NCBI GenBank assembly: GCA_039621445.1
Contig: CP154956.1
Span: 73,360,205 to 73,424,204 of the forward strand
Reading direction: 5' to 3'
Length of the DNA stretch: 64,000 bases
Origin: Euglena gracilis
Taxonomy: Eukaryota > Euglenida > Euglenophyceae > Euglenales
Positions 22,100-34,468 of this stretch are shown piece by piece; the first letter of the stretch is position 1; each line of letters starts with the position of its first letter. The position numbers and the translations under genes are program-made. The notes below the pieces were generated by a model that saw only the letters and a program-made list of their open reading frames with translations, was not told the DNA's origin and ran no database searches.

Positions 22100-25000
22100 G
22101 AGCCTGCACGGCAAATCCTATGCACCGTCGTGCATGATACACATTATGTATCACCGTATGACTTGTGCGGGGCACATGCCCATGCATTGCATTTTGAAAA
22201 ACGTCATTCTGTGACTTTTATTGATTGATTATTTGGTTTCGATTTTGGATTGTTTGCTTGTTGATTCATTTTGTTAAAATCATTTTTGATTTTCATTAGT
22301 GATTATTGATCGATTAATTCTTTTTTTCTAATAATGAAAAGTGGAATACACAATCTGACTGGAATGGCTGGAATAAGAGAAGGATCATGAAAAAACACCA
22401 GAAACTTTGAAAGTCTTAGGCGGCGCGAATTGCCCAACCGATTTTTGTGTTTTTTGACGTTTTTTTTTGGCTGTTTTAAAACCCCCCCCAAAGGGCACAA
22501 AATATTAGGTTGAGAGGTGTGTGGCAGCTTTGGGACAAAATTCTCCGGAAGTGGTTTTGCGCGGTTTTCCGCCCAAACGATTTACAATTGTGTGTGAATT
22601 GTGTAAGTTGGGGGTGCACTAGAAATGTTTGAAAAGGCTGGAAAACACCGACTTTGAATGGGTGTGACATGGGGCTGTGTGTCCATGGTTTACGTTATTA
22701 GCAGTATTTGAGAAGCGAATGAGTATTGGAAGTGTGTGCGGATAACCGCGTAAAACGAAACAAGAGGTGACAGACGACGGAGTTAAATGTTTAGGCGGAT
22801 AGCCGTGCAGAATAAACTTGTACGTGGATTACCGCCTACAACTGAAAACAAAGCACGGTATGCGGATTACCGCCCACCGTAAGCCAAGCAGTTGAGGATT
22901 GGTAGGAGGGAATCCGCCTGCTGTGTGTGCATATGTGGTGAGTCTAAGGCGACTTGGTGTGACGGAAATACGTCTGGGAGTAAAGAAGAAACAATGGTGG
23001 TGTCCTGGTGGTGTTGCCCTCACCCCCCCCCCCTGTGTCGAGACTAACATAGGCCAGGTGCCATTGCCTCCTGGGGTATCTGGAATGGGGGACAGTAACG
23101 CCATTTCCAATGGCAGCTGGAGAGCTCGCTGACGGACCAAGAGGCGACGTAGGCGGTTATCCGCTTAAAAGAAAACGCAGAGTACCCGCTCAGGAGGCCA
23201 ACAGCTGACTTGTCAGCCCTTGAGCACTGAGCCTGGTCTCCTTTTATGAGTTCGGATGTTAACGGGGTTTGCACAGACACAACTAATGAGATGGAGGGGG
23301 GGGGCATACCAGCTGTGAGGTCAGAGAAGTCAGGAGGGAAACCGCCTGGCCGAGTTAAGGGTGGGCTGAAAAAGCAAAAGGGTTTGTGGACGATGGGGGG
23401 GGGGTGAAAGATGGGAATCACCCTGGAAATGAACCCTGCTGGTTTGACTGCAACGTTTTGAAACTCTAGATTTTGTTGCCAAGCTTCCCAAATTTGCAAC
23501 TGAATGGTGCCTGGCGCGTTGTGAAGGGTTTGACGGATGGAGGTTCACGGAAACCAGGGAGAGGAGACACCAGCAGGGTTTGACCAAACAAGGAGAGACG
23601 GGCAGCCTCTAAACTTGGGCACTCAGACCAGGGGTGGTTTTCAAAAGGACCGGACACACTTGTGCTGAGGGTGGTTACATGGATGGAAGCAAAATGCACC
23701 GGGTCAAACAACGACCCGGCGTTGGTTGAGAACGACAACCTTCTGGTTTACCCCCCTCCCACACGGCTTCTGACTGTGGAGACCACCGTTGCCTCCCTGG
23801 GAGGCATGTTGCCGACCCCGAAGGAAGAAGAGCCAGAAAAAAAAAGAGGTGTGTTGGGCATTTTGTGTGAAATTCAGCAAAAACTGCAGATTTTCAAAGG
23901 AAAAATGCTGTAAAACTCTTTCAAGAAACAATTAAAAAGGCCTTGAATTTTCAGAACTTGGAGGACTCCCTCCGAAAACCCCACAAAATTTTCGATTGTT
24001 GCCACCAGCTGCTGAAACAGGCGTTTCTCCGTCCATATCTTGTATCACTTCTTCGTGAGCCTTCCCCAAACCCTGACTTTGGACCACCAAAACCGTTGGG
24101 TTCCAGGAGGAGGGCTATGGGAGGCGCTTTTGTTCCTCCTGAGAAATCAACCTCAGTTTTTTGGCTGTTTTTTTGGGAGAATAATAAAATCACCTCCACC
24201 GCAGCTCACCCGGCCTGGCAACTGACACACGCGTTCCACTGCTGTCCCTGCAGCCACCCCTTCAGCACTATCCAGGGGGAACATTACCGCCTCCTCATTG
24301 GAGAGGAGGGTGTCCACCTCCTGCTCAAATGCCAGGCGGGTTTCCGCCTGCTCGGGTGCTTGCTGTTACGGCGCAGCAGCCACAGCTCCCTTTCAACCTG
24401 TCCCGCCCAACTTTCAAACATTGTGCCGCCGACACCGACCACCGACACAGACACTTCGGGACACCAAAACATCACAAACACAACCCATCAGGACACCAAC
24501 AAGCTCCACGCAGGTTTCCGCCCAAACTACATCTGGGCGGAAACCCGCGCAAAATAAAAGCGGAGTGGGCGGATAACCGCCCACTGCTATCGTTCAATAA
24601 CGCCTCAAAGTCCCCCTCCCTCTCCCCCAAACTTGTTCATTAACAACTTCACGTAATGACCGACTTCTGGAGGTTTCAGCGCGTTCCCGCTTCCCGCTCC
24701 CACGTGTCATCCATAAACATGAACTCTTCTCATTTTCAAACCCTTCTGCGCGGGTTTCCGCCCGAAAGATCCCCAGGTCACCCACTTCATCCAAATGCCA
24801 TGTGTGCTGCATCCCCACCCCGACACAGCACCATCCACCAAACAAAATAAAAATCCAACACAACCTGCCCACCCATCCTTGGCAGCTGTGCATGAGCTTT
24901 CTAATGTTTCATCCATCCATGTGCGCGGAGATCCGCCTGCAAACGGTCTTACAAAAACTTCCAAAAAAAGTTGTGTTCTGTTTTCGCACCGCCTCAAGCA

Positions 25001-26040
25001 AAATTTTTGAGTATCTCTCAGCGGGGGTTGGCACGTGGGAAAAAATGTTCAGTTTTGCGTGGCCCAGGTGTGTCATCGGCAGGGAACTTGTGCGCTGACA
25101 AATTAAGCCTCAAACCGCATCCCATTTCATCCCATTTCAGTTCATCTTTGACCCAAGCTTCTCAAAGTTCTTGAACTTGTGGTGGCAAGAATGGTGCTGC
25201 AGCCTTTCCCAACCCCTCTGTTCCGGATAGCAGCACAGGCAACCACGCCCCCCTCCCTCCCTCCCGTGCCTTCCTGCTCCAGCTGTCATCCCGCGCTGCT
25301 AAATGATACATCGTGGTGCAAAGCCCAGGAGGAGGGGGATGCTGGGGAGCTTGTAAACCAATCAGGACAAGCCCGGGGCAAGCACACACAGCCCACACCT
25401 CGTTGCGGAATCATCACTTCTTTCGGCGGTACACTGCCTAACCTCATTTTTACCTTTATTCCCAGGCCAGTCCCCTCCATTAGGGCAGCTTCTCTTCATC
25501 ACAAAAACAAATTTTGCGTGGTTTACCGCCTAAAACATCCCTTCCAGAAATTATAGCATCTTTTGGGCAGTGTTGTCTGTCCACCTCCCCATCACTGGAC
25601 CTCGGGACTCACGAAATGTTCAAAAGTAGGCAGGTTGCTTAGGCTGTTGCCTCGACTTCACCTGCAACATCGTGTCACCCCCCTCCAAAGGGGGGGTCCG
25701 GTAGCATCACCAAACAACCAGGGCTTCAGAAGCCAGGCGTTCTCCGGCTGTTTTCTGTTTTTCAAATTTTCAAGGCATTCCAGGGGGGTGTTTTCCAAAA
25801 CCCCCCTTAAAACAGCTATAAATTTTCAAAATCGGCATTTTGTCAAAATGCCGAAAATTGACCCAAAGCAACCCAAAATTTTTTTGCTGGTGTCACCCTC
25901 TCAAATTTTTGAGTACAAAACGGTGGGGTATCGTAAGCGGAAACCCGCGCACCTCAAACGCACAGAAATTGAGGGGGGGGGATGGGCAATTTGCGCCGCC
26001 TAAGAAAATACAGCGCAAGAAAGGCAAACAATGAACAATT
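22100..26040. other. 4 kb exon-poor stretch with a palindrome cluster
   Basis: Lower in GC than the flanking genes and without phase-consistent exons. It lies downstream of the AATAAA signal at 26.05 kb and upstream of the next minus-strand exons at 22.0 kb, so it is best read as intergenic. It holds the GCGG-N4-CCGC palindromes listed separately. A plus-strand open frame at 23662-23913 (ending KLQIFKGKML) has no supporting signal. Confidence 0.55.
22559..25950. repeat. Cluster of GCGG-N4-CCGC palindromes
   Basis: Copies lie at about 22559 (gcgcggttttccgccc), 22738 (gcggataaccgc), 22824, 22861 (gcggattaccgcc), 23152 (ggcggttatccgc), 23335, 24334 (ggcgggtttccgcc), 24509, 24535 (gggcggaaacccgc), 24567 (gggcggataaccgccc), 24748 (gcgggtttccgccc), 24923 (gcggagatccgcc), 25516 and 25937 (gcggaaacccgc). 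Each is a 4-6 bp inverted repeat around 4 bases. Spacing is irregular and the sequence between copies is not repeated. I did not see a comparable density elsewhere in the window. Confidence 0.7.
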
Positions 26041-26047
26041 TCAGGTC

Positions 26048-26053
26048 TTTATT
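26048..26053 (-). terminator. Poly(A) signal AATAAA
   Basis: The minus strand reads AATAAA 47 bases after the TGA stop of the coiled-coil gene at 26100. The spacing fits a 3' end, and no further exon follows for 4 kb. Confidence 0.6.
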
Positions 26054-26099
26054 GTGCAAAAAAACGTTGGAATCTCCAATACTCAATAATGATCAAGCT

Positions 26100-29000
26100 T
26101 CACAGCCACGATTCGCATGGCAGGCTTTCAGGAAACGGCGCCTGGGGTCGGACGCGGGTGCTTTCCTCCATGGGCCAGTGGTCCGGCACGGACATGGATA
26201 ACCCCAGTGTGGATGCCATCGGCGAGGATGGCGCATCCACGGAGTCTGTGTCCGCCTCACCGGAGGGCCTGCGCACAACCACAGCGGTCCCATCGCCCCA
26301 TTTGGGGGGCTGCATGAGCCCTCTGCGTGTTCCTGAAGCTCACCGGCAACTGTAGCGGAGCAATGCCACGGCTTCCCACAACAGCTGATGGAACTCAGGG
26401 GTCCCGAAAAGGTGTTCGTTGGGTGTTTGTTGGGTGTGCCGGCAATTAAAGTTGGGTAAATGAACTACAACGCTGCACAGAAGGCAGTTGCTCCTGCCGT
26501 CCCAAAAAGGCGACCTTCCTACAGGAACTACGAGAGGGGCGAGAGGGGATACGGGTCACGGGACGATGTGCAGTGGGCGGCTCCGGGGCGGAAGGATCGC
26601 CAAGCACGACGAGGACCTCGGGGGTGGGTGGCCGTGGCTCAGGGTCCGGGGGCTGAGCCGGGCTGAGCGGGGCGGAGGTCAGGCTCTGGCTGGCCGTGGC
26701 GGGCATGGCGGGCGGTGGGGGCTCTGCGGCCCCGGGGGTGGGGCCCGCGGCCCCCGCGTTGGTCTTTTCCTTCAGAGCCGACGGGACAGGCACGCACAAG
26801 GCGGGGGCATTCAGGGGACGAAGTCCTGTCCCGCCCCCATTGCCAAGGGCAATACTTCAGAGAATTAAAAGAAAACCTCTGCTATCGCAGCACATTCAAT
26901 GAAAAAATCAGGGAAAATGGCCAGAAAATGGCCATATTTTGGCAAAAAAAAATACAGGTCGACATCAGGGGAAAAAGTAATTTCTGGGATCCTTGGACCA
27001 TCGCCAAACCAGCCAAAACCTTCCAAAATGAGTCTTTCGACTTTTCAACTTTTGACCCTGTTCGAGTCCCAGTTCGGCCCTGGCCACCCTTGGTCGGCCC
27101 TTGGTTGGGGCAATCCTGAATGGGAAAATGGGAAGAAATGCTGTCTCTTATGGACTGACCTGCCGTGGCCCAACCTTTCACACCAGCAACGAAGAACAGG
27201 AACGGCCACCTTGAGGCGGCCATGTGCCAGTGGCTGAAGTGGCGGAAGTGGCTGAGAAAGAAACCTCTGCGATAGAAATGCATCAGTCGGAGAGCCAAAG
27301 GGAAAACTGTTTCCATCGGCAGCGAGGAGGCCAACACCGTGGTGCGCCTGCGCGGGGCGGGACCGGCCCGATACTTCCGCCTCAGCCCCTCCAGGAGGGC
27401 CGGCGACAGGGGGGGGGGGGCAGCCAGCAAAGCAAGCACCCCCATCGCCACACGGTCCCCGTCCGCACAGGTCACAACGCAGCATCATTCCCGGCGCATG
27501 CGAGAGACCAGAGCCCCCACCCTGGCCTCCAGTCGGGCCTCGTCCTCCAGGGCCACCCCGGCAGCCCCGCCGGGCCCCATCTGCCAGCCCACCGGCAGGC
27601 CGTCCTCCTCCCGCAGGTGATGCGGGGACTGGCCCCCGTCGCCCCCCCCCCGTTGGCAGGACCAGCCATGAGAAGGCGGCCCACGGCGAGGGGTGGTGCG
27701 GCGGAGCGAATCTTTGGAACTTGGGGGCATGTCCCATTTTCCCCTGGTGACAGGACAGTTGTGTGGTGGTGGAGTCATGAGCATTTTTCCCCTTTCCATT
27801 CCATTTGTTCCTTCCCCACAGCTTCGCTGGAAGATCAATGCTATTCTCGCATATGTTGTTCTGTCAAATCATCAAAAAAGAAAATTAACCAAAAAAAATT
27901 TGGTGCCTTTGAAGACGAAAATTTTAATTTTACCACATACCTGGGAGGAGGTTTAGATTGGAGGGGCATTGTGTAATCGATACACTCCTTAGAGGCAAGG
28001 GTTTATGGTAGCGTTTGGTTTGTTGCAGGGTTAGAGTTAGGTTTAGGATTAGGGTCAGGCTTAATCCCCTGCTCTTCCCCCAAGGGCCACAGATCGCCCA
28101 AAGAAATTATTGCATTTTTGTGACCCCCCCAGGTTGAACCATTTTCTGTCCCTGTGGATCCACACACATTGTCCATTTACCGAACGTACTTGTGCTTGGT
28201 CTCCCCCCTAAATTGAAATATCTGCTGAACCTTCAGCTCAGAAAACCCCATTTATGTGTGGCTGGTGCTGGCTTGTTCGAGGATTAACAACGTGTGCTGT
28301 TTGGGGAGTGCTGTTGCATGATGGAAAGCACCTGCCTGGGCCTGTGGGGGGGAGGGGGGCTGAGGACCCCTGACCATGGAGATTGCGCCAGCGGGGCATG
28401 CCACACCAACCCAAACTCTTCCCCTTTGGGAAGAAAGAACAGTGCTCACTTAATCAGGGTTTTTTTTAAGACCCCCCACCCACCCACCCTCTGGGAGGGC
28501 CCCCCCCGGGGGGGTCCTGAGGGACCCACTCAAAAAACGCGAATTCCAAAAATAGCACCTTTTCAAAAATTTCGGCGCCGTCGGCGACGAAAAGTATATC
28601 CCACTCCCCCCTGGGGGGGCTTGGCCGGCCTTAGGGGTCCACGACTAAAAAAAAACCCCCTGCACTTAATACGTGGAGGAGGAGGGAGGAGAGGGGGTGG
28701 GCCGGACGGCGACCAGGTCTGCCGCCACAAGGCGGTCTTCAGCGTGCTGATCTCCCGCAGGTACCCCGCGCGCTCCTTTTGGAGGTGCAGGTCGCGGTGT
28801 TCCAGGCGTCCCTCCGCGGTGTCCAGCGTGATGGGCTCGGGACAGCCACTCTCACCCACCGCCCACCACAGCTGTCCAGTGGGAACCAAGTCACAATGGC
28901 ACAGCCTGTGCCGATTGCCAGCCAGGTGGACACCAGCCTGCGCCACGCCACACCGCACCGCAACGCACCGCAGCATAATGCACCCCGCCCCACCCCACCA

Positions 29001-30378
29001 CAACACCGCATCTCGGCAGCTGCTTGAGAAAAAAATTTGAATTCGAACACAGGCAGAAAAGGCGGGGTTGTCAAAATCAGGCTTTTGAATCCACTTTGCT
29101 CCGCGGGTTCGGCCTCCCGCTTCACCCATGGACGGTGGCCGGAAATGGGGGGGAAAACGAACACCCCCGATGAAGGTACTCGGCTGGCCGGCCGCCAGCC
29201 CTCAGGGAGGAGAGGCCGCCCCGGCCGCGGGTCATCCACAGCTCCTGCTCCAGGCGGGCCACGGTGGCAGAGAGGGCCGCGTTGTCCTGCTCCCGCCGCA
29301 GCAGCTCGGCCGTCAGCAGGTGGAGCGTCCCCGCACACTCCACGGGGACAGACCCCCCACCACGGCATTCACGGCAATTGTACTCGCGGTCGGGGGGGGG
29401 GGGGGGGGGGGCAAAGCGCCGCCGCAGGAGGAAGTGGCAGCTTCCTCCCCCAAAAAGAAATGTGTCCACAGGTCTGCAGTACAAACCACCCACAGTTCGG
29501 CCATAGTTGGTGTGTCCACACGCCAGCCACCGGAGGAAATGGGGGTGGTGGGGATGTGGCTCGTTTACTGACACGCCTCAGGAATGACTAATCCAGACCG
29601 GCCGAGGGGGGGGGCGGGGCGGGGGTCTGGCCGGAGGCGCCGCCGAGCAGCCGCAGCTCCTCCTGCACCTGCGCCACCACAGTCAGGAGGGTGGCTTCCA
29701 CCCCGGCGCGCGCGACCTCCAGGAAGGCGGCCTCCGGGCGACCGGCAGGGCACAGCACGCCATACCGGCCGAGCGTTCCCAGCTGGGGGGGCCCTGCCGA
29801 CGGCTGTTGCCTCCGTTTTCCGTCCCAACGCGGTGTGTGGTGCTTGCCTTCTGAGGCTCTGCCAACAATGTGAAATTCACAGCGAGTATTTTGACTGCGA
29901 TCGCTCACACAGTTTCTTCACCCTTCCCCCCACGCACACACCCTGGGGTGGGAGGAGTCTTTGGGGTGGTGGTGCGGCTGTGTGCGAGAAGGGCAGCTCC
30001 CATCCATTCATGTACTAGTGACCCCCGGGTACCCACTCGCATTTTCAACACCCACCCATACACCTATAATCGGCCAAAAACTCTTGAAAAAAAAATCACA
30101 CTGAAGGCATTCAGACTGACCTGTCGTGACCCCAACCCCATGGGGGGTGTCCAGCGACCCTAACTCACCCACCCACTCTCGAAACCCCACCCCCTCCAGG
30201 TGTTAAGTGCATCTATGTTCCCATCCCCTGAATGGACTGGAGGGCAGGTTGTGTGGCATTGGGAGCGGGGGCTCCAGGGCCCGCCCAGGCCAGGTCCAGG
30301 ATGCAGTCCGCCTGGTCCAGCAGCCAGGCCTGGAACTGCGGCCGAAACCCATCCCCCGCACAGCCGGAGCCGGGCTGC
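26100..30378 (-). CDS. Coiled-coil / Pro-rich protein, about eight exons
   Basis: Exons recognised in order: about 30215-30378 (FRPQFQAWLLDQADCILDLA), 29599-29782 (VEATLLTVVAQVQEELRLLG), about 29180-29383 (LLTAELLRREQDNAALSATV), 28714-28835 (LEHRDLHLQKERAGYLREIS), about 27508-27626 (ALEDEARLEARVGALVSRM), about 27270-27410 (frame uncertain), about 26560-26790 (Pro-rich, PDPEPRPPTPEVLVVLGDP), and a last exon ending at the TGA at 26100-26102 (SLPCESWL). Several exons have clear GT or AG borders. Others, notably the 3' end of the first one listed, lack any nearby GT and may be non-conventional, so the full frame was not reconstructed. The product is predicted to be a parallel coiled coil with a disordered Pro-rich tail. 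No family is recognised. The first exon is not identified. Confidence 0.5.
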
Positions 30379-31089
30379 CTGGGGGGGGGGTGAGTGGGGG
30401 GGGGAAGAGTCCAGAAGGCAAATCCAGAGGATGATTGAGGTCGTTACAGACGGTGCTCAATCATCCCATGGTGTGTACAAATTTTCACGACCAGCCTGCG
30501 TTGCAGTTTATGTGATTCTGCCCACCGAGGGTGCATTTCCACGGCGACTCTTTCCGGGCGTCGATCTGATGAGTGTCCCTCACCGCTCCCCTGCCTGTGG
30601 ATCTGGGAAAAGAACCTGTTGACAGTTTTCTGCTCTTCTCCTTCACCCTGTATGCCTCCTCGCCTTTGTCAAGATTCAATATTTTGGGGAATGGCGGGGA
30701 TGTCCATTTTCTGCAGCTGAAAAGTCATCACAGGAAGCAACCCGATTGGTTGCACAGGCGCTGGGGATATTAATAAACTTTGTATATTTTAGACAATCCC
30801 ATTATTCCAGAGCGAGGGGAATGTCGAAGGCCTTTAGCAAAATTGTGCGGAATATGTTGAGAACGGGAATGTGCCCATTTCTGCAGGGAGGGGACTGAGA
30901 AACAATTTTTGAGCTGTCATTGACATTTTTTCAAAATCAAAATCATCTGTTGGGGGAAAACCCCAAATGACAAAAACGCGGGAAAAAAGCTTGGTCTTGG
31001 GAAAAAGTCTGGCCCAGGATGCACAAAATTTCTGAGTTGAAATCATTTCTGAAGCAGAAATCAAAAAACCCGCAAAAAAGCCAAGCAAA

Positions 31090-31257
31090 GAAAACAGCAA
31101 AAAAAGCACTTGCGGCTTTCCCTGGCCTGCCTGGTGAACCATTCAAGAAATGGCTGGAAACCATTGCACCTTCCATTTCAAATTTATGCGGACTCAGGGA
31201 GGAAAGGAAAAAAAAACACACAAAAATTGCAGAAAAATGCGGGAAATTGCAGAGATA
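31090..31257 (+). repeat. Dispersed repeat family B, copy 1
   Basis: Contains ttcaagaaatggc, ccttccat, and a tail of aattgcag/aaatgcggg words. It matches 59862-60046 in order and orientation with moderate divergence. AT-rich, non-coding. Confidence 0.75.
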
Positions 31258-31259
31258 AA

Positions 31260-32070
31260 CTTCCCCTGACCCTTCTCATTTAGTTGAAAAAGCAAAGCAG
31301 TGGTGGGTCAATTCCAGCCGTAGTCCTCAGTGGCCGCCACATCGCCCACCGCCTCACCGCTCACCCCTGCCATACTGCGCTCTCCAGGGCCGGGGAGGGG
31401 GGCGAGCCATGGATGGGGGCCTGGGGGGGAGGCAAATAACACAATTGGGGACACATGGGGATAGGCAGTGCAAGGTACGCCCCTGGGGTCGTAGGAACCC
31501 GCTGTGCCTTGCAGTTGTCGGGCCGTCTTGGGCAGCAGGGTTCAGTACAATGAGAACCGAACCGATCAGAATTTGCGTGTGACGGCTCGATTTGGATTCT
31601 TTGGACGGGTCGTTGTTCTTCGGAAATCGGAACGATGGGGACACGATCCCACCTCCAGGCCCTCATTCCCTTGGGTGGACACCACACTGGCTGGAGACCT
31701 GCGCACTTCGACAACCATCTGTCTGGCAAAATAGGATGCGCGTCGCCTTCGGTGCCAGTTGTGGGATACTTTGGACCTCCTCCCTTGGGAGGGCCTAATC
31801 CCCTGCCCACCCACCCCACCACCGCAAGCCACAAGGAGGGAACTGGGTCAAGAACGGGTATTGAGCTAATGGCTGGGCTCGCCGGAGGTGGACCCCCCCC
31901 ACGGCGCTGCCCCAACGGGAGGCTTAGGGCCTGGGGGATGCCACCGAACAGGGCGGCGAATGTCCACGCCACGCATCGGGCCAGTGGCCTGGAGGATGCC
32001 CGCGACAGCGTCACAATGGCACGGCACGCATGAGACGGTACGGGTGCGGCGCCAGGGCGGGGGGCGGGGC
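31260..32070. other. Region downstream of uS3 without supported exons
   Basis: A long minus frame (31361-32356) runs through this stretch and overlaps the true last exon of uS3 in another frame. Its composition gives no recognisable domain and it has no start context, so I regard it as chance. The stretch probably holds the 3' untranslated region of uS3 and the upstream flank of the next gene. Confidence 0.4.
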
Positions 32071-32075
32071 GGGCC

Positions 32076-33355
32076 TCACTTCGGGACGTCCAGCCACAGC
32101 CAAACCTTGATGCCAACGATGCCCTGCGTGGTCTGCGCCGTGGTCTGGAACAGGCGGATTTGACCAACCCTGGGGGGGGGGGCTCGGAGTGCCCTGGCGT
32201 GCCTGGGCAGGCAGGCACTGCCCCCCCCCCCCCAGGGGGGGAGTCCGTGCCTGCCGGGTCGCGGACCAAAAAGTGTCCATAAATGGGTTTCTCTGGGCTT
32301 CCGGAGCCGAAGGCACTGGAAGTGCCTTGGCCGAATGGCCAGGCACTTTTGGCCATGTGTCCTGCCCCTTCCCCGGGGGGCGGATCTGGGATCCTTGGAG
32401 TGCCTGCCCAGGCACCCCCCCCCCGGTGTGGGGTGGGGTCGGCACGGCCTTAAAACTCAGCCTGGTCTGGAAGTAGTCCACGTACCGGTCTGGCTGGAAG
32501 GCGGGCACTTGGCCGTGAATGACGGACCGGGAGTTCTCCTTCCGCCCGAATGGCGACGTGTGGAACCGCCCCTTCAGGAACACCTGCGAAACGTCCAAGC
32601 CACCTCTCAATTTAGTTTTCAACCCAATGCTGGGTTTGAACAACCACTGCAGCTTTGCCAGGTGAGAGGACAGAGGGGCAGATGGACCCGTGTACGGGAT
32701 GAAAAGACGCTTGACGATCCCGCACTGTCACAACGGGGTGGTATGGAACTGCTGGGCATCCCACCAGGTTACTTCTTAAGGGAGCCTGGGTGCCCCCCCC
32801 CACCCACCCAGCCTGGCGCCAAACCCCCCCCCCCAGGGGGGGCGCGGACTGTCTAACGTCTAAAGCCATTTCCCAAAAAAAAAACCCATACCCGGGCCTC
32901 CGGCTCAGGTCCCCCGCTGGGGGGTGGGGTCCGGGCCCCGGACCCACCCACCGCCCCCCCCGGGGGTCTTCTAACATAAAAAGAAGCGTGCTTAGGCTAA
33001 GGGTCAGATGCCGGCTGGCAAGGCAAGAGCCACACCAGCCGGCAGATCCCCTCTGGATGGAGGCTGCAGCGCGTACTTTTGGGTGAAACTGACTCCCTCC
33101 AGCGGGCAGCACACCCGCCACGCCCGCACAACGTAGTGGCCCGTCTCGTCAAAGTGCCGCACAGGCCGGACCCAGTTGCCGTGGCCCAGCTGCGACTCAA
33201 GCACCCGGATGCACTGGGACAGCGGCAAATTCTCCTGAAAGGGGGGGAGGGACTTCCAGCTACCTGCCCACCCATCCACCCACCCATATACGCACACAGG
33301 CACGCATGCACACACGCACGCACACACACACGCGCGCGCGCACACAACACACCAC

Positions 33356-33391
<36 letters not shown>

Positions 33392-34371
33392 AGCAGAGTG
33401 GGTCCGGTTTGGTTGGGCAATTTTCTCTTGAAAATGCCCTCCCCCTGGCCCTCCGGTGGTGCCTTCCTTAGAAAGAAGTCAGGTCATGTGGATCATAACA
33501 TTGCAATGCTCAACTCTCCCAATAATCACCCCACTTCCACTAATTTATACAGTCCCTAATAAGTTTGCATGGACGACCGGAGCGAGCGTCAAATAACTAC
33601 ACGCAACCATCAAACGCCCAGATGAAAACAAAAGGGCACAAAAAAAGAAATAACTTCATGTGGTTGCTGGAAGATTTTTACCATCGTTGGCACATAGTTC
33701 AGTTTTACAAAAAAACCATGCTCAGCTCGAATTCGAGAGGGAAATTTTCAACAGATAAACTTTTTAAAAGGATTCAAAAACAATTTAACAGGCTATCCCC
33801 CCCCTGCACTGGAGGCGGTGCTCAGCCAATTTTGCGCCCAAAGGATAAGGGGAAGGGGGGGATAGGCCACTTTCCACTTTCAAGTGGGACCAACCACTTG
33901 CAACCGACCGATTGCACTCGCCCCGGGAGAATTGGATGGATTTTCATATCTACGCCGTTGATCACTTGTGACCCAAGGCCCCAAAAAAGTCAGTAACTTC
34001 TGTGAGGGGACCACCACTTCGGGAATGGTGTGGGGTGTCCATCAACATATGTGCGGAAAGAGCATGCGCACACCTACGCCTGGCTGTGGTTAATTATTGG
34101 ATACCACCCATGTGATGAACACGGACCTCTATGGTGTGTCGGAGGAAATAGGCGACAAAGCTGGCGTCCCACACGCCGAACTCTGTGCTGCAGCTCGTCA
34201 CGAGGTACACGGGCCGCTGGAACATGCGTGTGAGCAGCTCCCGGTAGTACTGCATCGCCGCGTGGTAGCAGCGGTCAAAGCCGGTCGGAGCTTTGGCTGC
34301 CCTGGGGACGGAATGGCAGCTTGTATGTCAGACAGACCAGATCGCTGTGTGTGCAACGCTGTCGCAAATGT

Positions 34372-34468
<97 letters not shown>

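Noticed and set aside
23662-23913. Plus-strand open frame ending KLQIFKGKML
   Set aside because: It reads plausibly, but it has average GC, no splice or start support and lies opposite to all other genes. I cannot support it.
28015-28065. Telomere-like ttaggg words (also near 4500, 34940 and 45415)
   Set aside because: They are degenerate and short and lie between genes or in introns, so they do not mark a chromosome end.
31361-32356. Minus-strand 331-codon open frame
   Set aside because: It overlaps the last exon of uS3 in a different frame. That exon is fixed by family similarity. The long frame shows no domain and is explained by high GC.
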